Assembly: GCA_051453625.1 (NCBI GenBank)
Contig: JBOZIK010000001.1
Coordinates: 134,431,326 to 134,495,325 of the forward strand
Source of the DNA: Welwitschia mirabilis
Lineage: Eukaryota; Gnetophyta; Gnetopsida; Welwitschiales
Length of the DNA: 64,000 nucleotides
Direction: 5' to 3'
Position 1 is the first letter of the stretch, and every line of letters starts with the position of its first letter. Both the position numbers and the translations under genes were made by a program. This document shows, piece after piece, positions 35,549 through 45,337 of the stretch. The notes under the pieces were generated by a model, which saw only the letters and a list, made by a program, of their open reading frames with translations, was not told the DNA's origin and made no database searches.

Positions 35549-36328
35549 ATGACTAAGTTTGACATCGAAAAATTCGATGGCAAACTGAGTTTTTCTATCT
35601 GGCACATTCAGATGAGGGATGTTCTAACTCAAAACGACTTGAAGAAGGCTTTGGATGGTAAAGTAAAAAAAACCCAATGCCATGTCCAACGAATAGTGGG
35701 ATGAGTTAGATGAGAAGGCTTATCAGCAATTCAACTATATTTATCTAAGGAAGTTCTCCATGAGGTCGTTAGTGAGACCACTGCTGTAGGTCTATAGCTG
35801 AAACTAGAGTCATTATACATGACGAAAAGCCTCACAAACAAGCTTTGGCTCAAGGAATGTTTGTTCACCATTCGCATAACTAAAGATACTCCAGTTCAAG
35901 CACATATTAATAAGTTTAATTTAATTCTGATGGATTTAGAAAATATCGATGTGCAAATTGAAGATGAAGACAAGGCTATTTTGTTAGTTGTCTCTTTACC
36001 TCCTACCTATAGGGATTTTAAAGAAATTATATTAAATGGTGGTTTAGAAACCTTGTCATTTGAAGATGTTAAAGCAAATTTATTGTCCAAAAAAAAATTT
36101 GATTTAGAAATTCACTCTGAAGAAAAGGATGAAGGTCTAATGATTAGAGGTATAAGTCGTGATAATGTACGTACTAGAAACTACAAGAAGTCTAGGTCAA
36201 AGTCAAAAGGATGTAAGTCCAACAATAAAACCTGTCGGTATTATAAAAAGATAGGACATGAGATTTCAGAATGTTATAAGTTAAAAAATAAACAGGAAAG
36301 AGAAGCAAAGAGGAAACAACCTCAATAA
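35549..36328 (+). pseudogene. Copia gag remnant (element B)
   Basis: Start MTKFDIEKFDGKL at 35549; one frameshift and some stops before 35819, then a 169-codon open frame to the end (35819-36328). The zinc knuckle (36232-36273) keeps the first Cys, His and last Cys of C-x2-C-x4-H-x4-C, but the second Cys is Tyr (TAT for TGT). The tail is basic. Copy A is colinear with it. Confidence 0.88.
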
Positions 36329-36399
36329 TCTACTAAGGCAAGTATCATTGAAAGTGATACTGAAGGTGATGTTTTATTATCTATATCTTTTGATAATGA

Positions 36400-36960
36400 T
36401 AGAAGCCAATCTGACTAGATTCTTGATTTAGGCTGTACATTTTACATCTATCCTCATAAGGACTAGTTTACCACTTTTAAACTAGAACATACTAGTATTG
36501 TTTTAATGGGTAATGATACCTAGTGCAAGATCAAAGGAATAAGAACTATTCAGATCAAAAGTGATGATGGAATTGTCAGGATTCTTAAGGAGGTACACTT
36601 TATTCCTAACCTTAAAAGGAACTTAATTTCATTAGGTACTCTAAAATCTAGAAGGTACAAATACATAGCTAAAGATAGCGTACTAAAAGTTATTAAAGGT
36701 GATCTTGTTATATTCAAGGCTAACCACTATAATAGCCTATATGTTTTACAAGGTTCTACATTTATAAGTTCAATAGTCATTTGTACATCTATACCTGAAT
36801 TTTAGGTTACTCACTTATGGCACATGCAGATAGGTCACATGAGCAAAAAAGGTATGTGCATCTTAAGTAAGAAAAATCTTCTCTGTGGTTAGCATATTGG
36901 TAAATTGCAATTCTGTGAACACTGCATTTTTGACAAATAGAAATAAGTTTGTTTCTCTAC
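36400..36960 (+). pseudogene. Copia protease and GAG-pre-integrase remnant
   Basis: The aspartic protease site, normally D-S-G, reads DLG at 36424 (Ser TCA to Leu TTA is a single C-to-T change). A mostly open stretch follows (FIPNLKRNLISLG near 36600), then the pre-integrase zinc region with HLWHMQIGHMS near 36818-36850 and a Cys-x2-Cys near 36915. Confidence 0.8.
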
Positions 36961-37679
36961 TGCAACTCATTTTACTAAAGGTGTTCTAGATTATATTCAC
37001 TCAGATCTATGGGGACCTTCCAAAGTTTCTTCTATTGATGGTCATCATTTTATGATGACTATTATTGATGATTATTCTTATAAAGTATGGGTTTATTTTC
37101 TAAGGTAGAAAAATGAAGATTTTTCTACTTTTAAACATTGGAAAACTCTCATTAAAAATTAGACAGACAAGAAGATTAAGAAACTTAAGATCGATAATGG
37201 ATTAGAATTGTTCAAGTGATTTTAATGAGTTTTTTTCTAATAATGGCATTTCTAGACATAAAACATTGGTTGGAACGCCACAACAGAATGGTGTTGTAGA
37301 ACGTATGAATAGGACATTACTCGAAAGGACTAATTGTATGCTCTCCAATGTGAAGTTATGGCATCAACGTGATTTATTAGCTGAAGTAATTTTAATAGCT
37401 TATTATTTAATCAATCACTCTTCACATTCCTCACTGGAGTTTAAAATTCTAGAAGTGATTTGGTCAGGTAATCCTGTTAACTACTTTCAATTAAAAATAT
37501 TTTGTTATCTAGCATTTGCCCATGCCAATGATGGTAAATTGGAACCTAGAGCTGTTAAATACATATTTCTAGGTTATGCTTCTGAGTCTAAAGAATATCA
37601 TTTATGGTACCCTAAGTTGCATAAGGTGATTCTCAGTATAGATGTGACTTTTAATGAGGATGTGTTACTTACTCCTTAA
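36961..37679 (+). pseudogene. Copia integrase remnant
   Basis: The first catalytic Asp is in HSDLWGP (near 37000), the second in IDNGLE (near 37195) and the Glu in GVVERMNRT (near 37299), so all three D,D-E residues remain. A frameshift lies near 37215. From 37266 a 137-codon frame is open through the C-terminal FLGY motif. Several residues differ from the family norm in ways that fit G-to-A change (Cys to Tyr). Confidence 0.88.
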
Positions 37680-37979
37680 AAAGATTCTAGTGTTTCTTCT
37701 TCTTCTTCTTCTTCTTCTCAAGATATTATAGATCCAAAGTTTGATAAGCAGGTGAAGTTAGAGGTTACATCCTCTCCATCGACTATTGTTAATTCCACAT
37801 CTTCCTCCTCTACTGAAGCAAGTATTGATGAGAATACTTTAAGTATCAATACTCCTGTCTAATCACAGCAGGATTATTCAATTGCTTGAGATCATCTGAG
37901 GAGAATAATAAAGAAACTAGCTAGATATCTTAACACTAATGATGAGTTAGTTGCATATGCTCTTTCAATTACCCAGGAA

Positions 37980-38740
37980 ATTCCTAAAGGTATGGAACCT
38001 TCATTCTTTAAGTGGTTAATGGCTATGAATGAAGAAATTAATAGTCTCTATAAAATGAAACTTGGGTTTTGTGTGAACTTCCATCTGGCAATGTACTTTG
38101 AATTATAAGTGGATCTACAATAAAAAGGAAGAAATCTTCAAAGTTAAAAATGAAAGATGGAAAGCATGTTTGATTGTCAAAGGATGAAACCAAAGAAAAG
38201 GTATTGATTTTCATGAAATTTTTTCACCTATTATTTGTCATACTTCAATTTGTATACTACTTGCATTTGTTGTCTTATTTGATATGGAGTTAAATCAACT
38301 TCATGTTAAAACTGCTTTTTTACATGGAGACCTCAATGAAGAAATCTATATAAAGTAGCCTGATGGTTTTGTAATCCTGGAAAAAGACATTATGTATGTT
38401 GTCTAAACAAATTGTTATATGGCCTTAAGCAAGCTCTAAGACAATGGTACAAGAAGTTTAATGCATCCATGGTTGGTGAGGATTTTATCAGAAGTTAATA
38501 TAACTATTGTATCTACTATAGTATTCTGATAAGTCCTTTGTGTATTTGTTGCTTTACGTTGATGATACGTTAATTATTTCTCACAACAAGTCTTTGATTG
38601 ACAGGTTGAAATCATAACTCAATAAGAAATTTGAGATGAAGGATCTAGGTAAAAGCCAAGAAAATTCTTGGTATGAAAATTTACAGAGACCCTCAAGCTG
38701 ATAAATTGCTTCTCTCATAAAGAAAATATATTGGAAAAGT
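37980..38740 (+). pseudogene. Copia reverse transcriptase remnant
   Basis: Begins with WLMAMNEEINSL near 38020. A central block is readable (GIDFHEIFSPI near 38200; MELNQLHVKTAFLHGDLNEE near 38285-38340, including the Q-x-DVKTAFL region with Asp changed to His or Val). The catalytic box YVDD is intact at 38555-38566, followed by TLIIS. Frameshifts surround it near 38090 and 38390. Confidence 0.88.
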
Positions 38741-38756
38741 TCTTAATAGGTTCAAT

Positions 38757-39510
38757 ATGTTAAATTATAAACCTATTTCTACTTCTTTCGCTACTCACTT
38801 CAAATTATCTTTGGAATGTTATCCAAAAACTGAAGAAAAGATTGAGCACATGTCAAACATTACCTATTCTAATATCATTGGTAGTTTAATGTATGCTATG
38901 GTCTATACTAGATCTATTCTCATGTATGCTATCAGTATCGTGAGTTGATACATGCATAATCCAAGAAAAGATTATTGAAATTCTATAAAATGGATCCTTC
39001 ATTATTTAAAGGATTCTTCTAATTTAGGCTTAGTATTTGATAAGTTTAAAGCCCTATCTTATTGATTTTGATTATGGTAGTAATTTAGATAGGTAAAGAT
39101 TTCTTTCATGTTACATTTTAACACTCTATAATTTTGTCATCAGTTGGAAGGCATCTCTTTAATCCATTGCTGTGTTATCGATCATAGAAGCTGAGTATGT
39201 TTCAATTACTAAAGGTATGAAAGAAGCTACATGGCTATGAGGTTTAGTGATTGAACTTGGTATACCCCAAGACATGACTGTGGTGTTTTGTAATAGCCAA
39301 AGTGCTATTCATCTTACTAAGAATGATATGTGTCATTTAAGGACCAAGCACATTGATGTTAAGTGTCACTATATTAGAGATACTCTTGCTATAGAAGACA
39401 TTATTGTACAGAAGATACATACTTCACAAAATCTGGCCGACATGTTGACTAAGTCTCTTCCGAAGGTCAAGTTCAAATGTTTGGGCTTAGTAAGCATACG
39501 CAATAATTAA
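38757..39510 (+). pseudogene. Copia RNase H remnant (element B)
   Basis: The connection region shows NIIGSLMYAM near 38872-38900. RNase H motifs follow: EAEYVS near 39190, then an 87-codon open frame (39247-39510) with FCNSQSAIHL and TKHIDVKCHYIRD, ending in ADMLTKSLP. The same tail is found at 41381-41480. Two stops and a frameshift lie between 38950 and 39240. Confidence 0.88.
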
Positions 39511-39549
39511 ATGACTTGCTGTACGTCAGATTTGAGCCAAGGTGGAGAT

Positions 39550-39724
39550 TGTTAGGGATGTGGCTCAAATTATGGACACACATCCATAGATGCATAAGGC
39601 AGTGAGCACCCACAGAATTTCATAAACTTGTGAGCGCTGCACATCTATTTAGCTCCACTTTATCCACCTTTGAATACGAGCACTTTTCTTCTCTATCACC
39701 TTTTCTCCAATGCCTTCTCTTACA
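39550..39724 (+). repeat. 3' LTR of copia B, 175 bp
   Basis: Starts TGTTAGGGATG after the polypurine tract and ends TTACA. Clearly same family as 32468-32667 and 41578-41777 but more divergent and shorter. Contains the terminal hairpin ggatgtg/cacatcc (39556-39585). Confidence 0.85.
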
Positions 39725-41280
39725 TTTTAATTAGGGTATTTCTTTTGAAAGAAGTCAAAAAGTAAATACATGATTTTACATGATGTGGAAGAGAAAAATT
39801 TCTTATCTAGTTTTATGATTATTAAAATTTGAAATAGTTTTAAGAAGATGTTGATGGTAGTGGTTGGATTAATATTTCTTTTGTATACTTTACTAATTTC
39901 TATTTGGTTTTTTTGCTTTACAACTACATTTATAGTTATTTTAATGTTTTTCTCATTAGGAGGATGGATGTTAAGAATTCAATCATGAAATATTAACTTG
40001 GATCATTTGTAATTGTGATTATGACTTCTAATAATGACAACAATGATAGTAAAGACTAGTAAGATGAAATAGAGGATATACATTTCCTAATACTTAGTCT
40101 ATCTAGAATCTTATCAATGATGGGATAATATTGTATTTATTAGGATGTAATGACTGCATAAACCTTTCATTGTCTTTGATCCTTCTAGTGTTGATCTCAC
40201 ATGACAAATGATAGATTTTAGATAGGTTTTGAATTCTTTCTAAAGTAGGAAGGGAATTGGATCTTTTATTTTAATTCTATTAAGCTAGTTTAACAAAAAA
40301 ACCCTATTACATAAAGTACAATATTTAATACATAAATACATCAAAATGTATGATTATTTAAAAGATGTTATCAAACAGTTGTATAGTATTTAGATATCAA
40401 ATGCTATTAATTCTCTATGTTTTCATCCTATTCCATAAGTAAAAGAAGATGATTTAATGCCTCATATGCCTTTTCATTTTTTATTAGTTAATGAAATAAT
40501 TACCATTTCTTTACACTAGCAAGTAGGTTACATGTGAAATGAGGAAACAAACTGCTTGACTTCAAATATATCAAAGTGTCTTTGGCATTACAACACTATT
40601 ATATAAATATATTTTTTAAAACTTGTGTGAAATTTTCAAATTTCTGATTTTTCTTGGTGAATTCTAACCACTTCTAACCCCCATCTAACCTTTCTATTGG
40701 TAATCAATTTCCTTTGCACTATACATTCTCATTATTTTTTTTCCTTGTATTTTTCTTTTACCATTTCTACTTTATGACTATGTATTTTATACACTCATGG
40801 TGTGATTTGTTGAAAATTATCTGCTTCTTCTTATCATTTTCTCTTAATTTATTTCCTCCATTATGTCATTTTGACACCTCGCATCATTCTTTATTAAGTG
40901 AAAACTTTGAGAGTTCTATGTGGGGTTAATTTAGCATGCTTCAAAGGAATTAAAGATATTATTGAGTAAAAGCATTAACTTGTAAATAACTACTATATAG
41001 ATATCAATTAAGAAATGCAATTAATAAGTTAAATAACTATATCTAGTTTTGCTTTAGTTTTCTAGCAGTAGTTAAGCAAGAGGAGAAAGAAAAACATAAT
41101 AAGAGGATTTAATTTGCCCATATACTGAAGCCATAAGTATCAAAATATGCCTTTTGGATATCCATGTACTAATATTTTAATTTCTTGCTATGTTATTAAT
41201 TTATTATTAAAGAGAAAGACTAGAGACTTTGAAGATAAAGAGCATAATAAAAATTTAAGCTATTTTATTTTTAAACTTTC
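39725..41280. other. AT-rich DNA between copia B and gap
   Basis: No coding remnants. It is not copia interior, although by position it would lie inside element A. This argues that the 34786-41280 block is a separate contig or a larger insertion. Confidence 0.5.
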
Positions 41281-41380
41281 NNNNNNNNNNNNNNNNNNNN
41301 NNNNNNNNNNNNNNNNNNNNNNNNNNNNNNNNNNNNNNNNNNNNNNNNNNNNNNNNNNNNNNNNNNNNNNNNNNNNNNNN
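41281..41380. other. Assembly gap, 100 N
   Basis: Left edge is AT-rich non-copia DNA, right edge is in the middle of copia RNase H. Placeholder length. Confidence 0.95.
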
Positions 41381-41577
41381 ATGTTAAGTGTCACTATATC
41401 AGAGACACTCTTGCTATCGAAGATAATATTATATAGAAAATATATACTTCATAAAATCCTGTTGACATGTTAACTAAGTCTCTTCCAAAGATCAAGTTTA
41501 AACAGTGTTTGGACTGAGTAGGCACATGTGACAAGTAAATAACTAGTTGTACATTAGATTTGAGTCAAGGTGGAGAT
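41381..41577 (+). pseudogene. Copia RNase H tail and polypurine tract (A)
   Basis: Starts at a position equivalent to 39358 of copia B and is colinear with it to the LTR: VKCHYIRDTLAIED in B corresponds to CHYIRDTLAIED here, then DMLTKSLPK. Ends with the tract aaggtggagatt before the LTR. Stops at ATAG near 41435. Confidence 0.85.
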
Positions 41578-41777
41578 TGCTAGGGATGTGGCTCAAATTT
41601 TGGACACACATACAAAGGTGCACAGGGCAGTGATCGCCCACAGTATCTTGCAAAACGAAGAGTGATCTGTGTCTATTTAAATATACCTTTCCGATCACCT
41701 TTGAACACGGTTGCTTCTACACCTCTTCTTAGCCTCCACATCTTTTTGCTAATGTTCCTGCTAATGATCCTTCTACG
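41578..41777 (+). repeat. 3' LTR of copia A, 200 bp
   Basis: Starts TGCTAGGG and aligns with 32468-32667 through its full length; the last bases are TACG where the 5' LTR has TACA. The five bases after it, cttta (41778-41782), equal those before the 5' LTR. No CT-rich sequence follows, so that segment is not part of the LTR. Confidence 0.8.
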
Positions 41778-41782
41778 CTTTA

Positions 41783-42761
41783 TGTTACCAAACTTCTATA
41801 ATAACCAACTATGCCATCACACTTTCTTATGTATTTATATTATGTTATTACACTTTCTTATGTATTTATTTTATACATAATATCAAATAAATGCAAGGAT
41901 TTCTTATTTCTCTTCAATAGAGGATCTAAGAAAATAGTGTACAGAATCATGGAATAAGAACAAGGAATAAGAGGCTCTTGTTATGAAGAAATTAGACTCA
42001 GTGTTAAATAGCTCAAGACTAATGCTTTTGAACCTTTTCTTTAATTTGGCCAGCAAAAATTCCCTGTTTCGATCTTGGCCTTTTATGTGTTATCTTCTAT
42101 AAAATATTCTAATTTTCAAGTAGTTTTATAGCTTCTTATGACTAACGATGTTGATGTTCCACATAAAGACATTGTAGACAAAATAATCTCTGGCAGTTTA
42201 TGAAATTATATATTCATATGAATATATTCACCTTTGAGGTGGATTTGCCCTTTTGAACTATATGAAGCCCTCGATATTTCTCTATGGCACCCTCGATATT
42301 TCTCTGAAAATACTGTGTGTGCATAATAATAATGGAAATAACTGTAAAGGGGGAAGAAGCAAAAATCTGAGACATAACGAAAGAAACAAGAATAGGAGAG
42401 TAGACAATTCTAATACAATAATGAAAGAAATGAGATCATGAGAGAAGTTTCACAAAGTATATATAGCGACAAGGACTTGATACCAATTAAAACGTTCAAT
42501 GTAGCATGTGATGACATTTGAAGAAATACTAAATAAGTGGAGAAGTTAGCATAGAGCACATAAAAACTCTAAAACATATCATAGAAATGCCAAGTCCACA
42601 GTTTTAAGGTTCATTTTTTTGTTTCTTCTTTTATTCTTCTATTCTTTCATGGTAGAATTATCTGCTTTTGCCTGTTGTAGTGTTTGTCATTGAAGTCCAT
42701 TGACGTCCTTATTCATTTTTAAGATGGAGCTTCAAATTCTGAAAACTACTCCTCTGCACTC
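41783..42761. other. Non-coding stretch with two small tandem repeats
   Basis: An 'actttcttatgtattta' phrase occurs twice at about 41818-41870. The phrase ccctcgatatttctct occurs twice with a 22-bp period at 42268-42305. No gene recognised. Confidence 0.55.
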
Positions 42762-42949
42762 TGTTAAGATGTGTGGTTTAATTTGAGCCCACATCCCTAA
42801 GTATTCTCTGACTGAGATGGTACCTCAAACCATTATACGCCCATAGTTTCTATTTGAAAACATTAGGCATATTTTTCTATAAATATAATACAACCTGAGC
42901 TTTCAAAGGTTGAGAGAAAACAATATATTTCTCACATCGCTGCTCTTCA
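42762..42949 (+). repeat. LTR of copia D, 188 bp
   Basis: Starts TGTTAAG, ends CA, and is followed after two bases by a primer-binding site. A TATA-like tataaatataata lies at about 42880. The terminal inverted repeat gatgtg/cacatc (42768-42795) is shared with copia A and B, but the loop between its arms is in the opposite orientation. Confidence 0.7.
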
Positions 42950-42951
42950 AG

Positions 42952-42963
42952 TGGTATTAGAGC
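42952..42963 (+). other. Primer-binding site of copia D
   Basis: TGGTATTAGAGC matches the initiator-Met site TGGTATCAGAGC at 11 of 12 positions; the difference is C to T. Confidence 0.8.
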
Positions 42964-44130
42964 TCGAGGTTTGTCACCTTAGTTTCATGGTTGTGCACGC
43001 TTTCCGCGCTCTCTCTCAATACCACTTTCTCAAGGGTGTTTTAACGCGGTTATTTTCAGCTGTATTATGCCTTTCATTTGCCATCTGTGCGCCCTTTGTG
43101 TGCTTGTTAGTCAACCTCTTCAACGTGGCCCTTCTATGTGCCTTCTGTGCATTTGGTCAACCAGCTCTTCAATGCGGTTGTATCCGCCTGCGTTTCTTAG
43201 AGCGCTTGCTCATTATTTTGCATCCTATGAACATATATTTGGCTCGCAGCTCTTTTTGCTTGTCCTAGCATCTATGTGTTTTTTTTCACCTTTGTGACTC
43301 CTACCATCTGCGCTTCTCACTAGTGCGCAGCCTGTGCTTATACCTTAGCCTGCGCTGGTGTCTCTTAGCCTGTTCCTGTACTTTTGCCTTCGCTTTACGC
43401 TCTGCCTATGCTTTTGTTCTGGGTTTTGTCATTCGCACTACCCCCATGCCCTGTGTAGTACTCTGTCTTATCTGCACCGCTGTCCTCACTTCCACTTGTC
43501 TATGCTTAGTCGCTCCATTCTCTACATGCTTCCTTCGCTCCGCTCTATTTTCTGACACCGTGGTTATTCTCTCCTGTGGTTTCTCTATGTGCTGCCTACA
43601 TCTTCAATCTGTGCGTTCTCCATGCTATTGTTTTGTTCAGCTCTTGTGCTCTCTCGCGTCCCTACTCGCGCTCCTGACACACTGCTTGTTCTCTGCACAT
43701 CTCTACTATCAGCACTTGTACACACCTTTGCCATCGACTACACCAGCTCCTCTACTGCTGTCGACTTCACCTAACCTACGCATTCTTTCAGGGAGTGACC
43801 TTTGCTGCCTCGCCAATGCTCAGTTCTTCCTACCGTGCTATCCTCCTTTACCCTCACGCCCTACTACACCTATGTCACAGTTTTTTTTATCAGCCTAGGC
43901 TTACTCACTACATCTCTTTATTGCACAGTGCTGTCGTTGATGCGTCAGCCGTTGGTGACTATATTTGATTTATGATTGGCCTTCTTCTATGTGTTGCTCA
44001 TTCATGTTTCTCACTTGAGTTGCTTACATAGCCTCTCTCACACACCGTCTATCCGTGCTCCCTGAGCGCTTGTGCATTCTCTTGCCTTAGCGGTTTGGCT
44101 TCACTATCTCCACTGTTTCTCTCGGCTTCT
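42964..44130 (+). other. CT-rich leader of copia D
   Basis: About 1.2 kb following the primer site, rich in C and T on the plus strand and retaining many CpG. It holds the longest unbroken frame of the window (43323-43898, 191 codons), rich in Cys, Leu and Ser with no recognisable domain. Overlapping open frames on the same strand point to compositional bias. The element's gag does not follow; a pol scrap does. Confidence 0.65.
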
Positions 44131-44139
44131 TCTCAATGT

Positions 44140-44250
44140 GTGTTCAATTTGGGTTCCCTACCATAGGGATAAGTTTTTTTAGGAAGTTTAATGTATGCTA
44201 TGATCCTTAGCGAATTTCGCTGATATGCTTTCACACCTCTTTCATGATTC
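44140..44250 (+). pseudogene. Copia pol scrap (connection region)
   Basis: GSLMYAM is read at 44182-44202, the same motif as in copia B near 38880, preceded in another frame by VPY. It shows that the leader of copia D is joined to a late pol segment, with gag to RT deleted. Confidence 0.6.
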
Positions 44251-45320
44251 CATTTTGAAAACCTCAAAATAACTAATACAAGGATTCCATGAAGATATAA
44301 CATAGTGAAATTTGTTGTCTGTAAATCAATCATAGTTCCTTGCATATCAGAAATGTAGGAAAATATGGCATGCGGCCATTGCTTCTTTGATCTGAAATCT
44401 CTGTTTTTACATAGGATTTAAATAGAGACAGTATTTCAATCCTCCTTTCTTTCTCTTAATAGGTTCGTGGGGCTTTCTTGTTGTGGCTCTTCTTGCTTTC
44501 TTCATTTTGAAGAATAAGAATCACCGCACATTTCATTCTTTGATGCATTTTCGACGTCTTTTGGGGCTATTTATTTCTATTTTGATCTATCTTCTTTTTT
44601 TTGTTTAGGTCATGTAAGGTAGAGGGACATTGCCTAAACTTTAGTCTAGTTTCTATTTTGCTGTTAAGGATCATAGATAAGAACTATACATCTTGTTTCT
44701 ACTCCCCATTGTAGTCCTCACGCTTCTTTGTAAGAATGGCTTCGCAGGTGGGTTTAATGACTTCCCATCTAAAGGACTTGCAAAATCGCTTCGCTTCATA
44801 GGAGATTTACCTTGCCAAGGAATTTACTTCTCTAGGTGGCTCTTTAATTTAGTAGACCTTTACCATCTAAAAGATTGCCAAATTAATAACTATTTAAATT
44901 GCCAAGAATCTATAGTTTGCAATTAATCTTAAAACGCCTAGTGCACGTGGCATTTTTTTAAAAATAGAAATCTAGAAATTCTAGCAAACTAATCAGACGA
45001 ACATTACTCCATTTACTCCATTTAATTTCCAAATCTTCTAAAACATACTCTGTTTGAAAGTTATCTTTATAGAAGCCCTTAGCCTAATCAAGCTGAATTA
45101 CAAAAAGACCCTTTCTTTTCCAAAGGTTGAATCTAGATATTAACCATTTCCTAGATGCATGCTAGCTAGTTATCTTTATTTGTTATTAAGAAATGCATGA
45201 ACTCCTCATGCCTACAACATCCCTAGTGTGCCACAACACCCTTTTAAATCAATATTTCATGCCACCGCATTATCTATCTTCATAACTTAGAACTACATTA
45301 AGTCACTAAGGATCATATCT
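44251..45320. other. Unidentified non-coding stretch
   Basis: Mixed composition, with a 77-codon frame at 44693-44926 that resembles nothing known. The right end should be the internal leader of the minus-strand gypsy whose primer site is at 45324. Confidence 0.45.
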
Positions 45321-45323
45321 ATA

Positions 45324-45335
45324 GCTCTGATACCA
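45324..45335 (-). other. Perfect primer-binding site (minus)
   Basis: On the minus strand this reads TGGTATCAGAGC, 12 of 12 to the plant initiator-Met primer site, two bases from the LTR boundary at 45338. Confidence 0.85.
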
Positions 45336-45337
45336 AA

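Larger units (their letters stand above)
35549..39549 (+). mobile_element. Copia element B, gag-pol interior
   Basis: Order is gag, protease, GAG-pre-integrase, integrase, RT, RNase H, polypurine tract, 3' LTR: the copia order, with integrase before RT. Length about 4.0 kb is normal for a complete interior. Stops and frameshifts occur throughout. A (TTC)n run at 37693-37719 lies in the integrase-RT linker, a usual variable region. The closing polypurine tract is aaggtggagatt. Confidence 0.9.
32468..41777 (+). mobile_element. Copia element A, with foreign copia B inside
   Basis: The two ends (LTRs 32468-32667 and 41578-41777) resemble each other far more than either resembles the third LTR at 39550-39724, and matching 5-bp flanks bracket them. 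Its own parts are the 5' LTR, primer site, leader, a gag broken at 34685 and, after the second gap, an RNase H tail with polypurine tract. Everything from 34786 to 41280 between the two 100-N gaps belongs to another copia plus unrelated AT-rich DNA. This is either a nested insertion or a contig placed by mistake in this element. Confidence 0.65.

Noticed and set aside
42465-42500. Minus-strand primer-binding site (ttgatacca)
   Set aside because: Only nine bases agree, no LTR terminus lies beside it, and no element in that orientation is visible.
43323-43898. 191-codon open frame as a protein gene
   Set aside because: It overlaps other open frames on the same strand, lies in a CT-rich copia leader poor in A (hence in stops), and has no recognisable domain. 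Reported as a finding to test, not as a gene.
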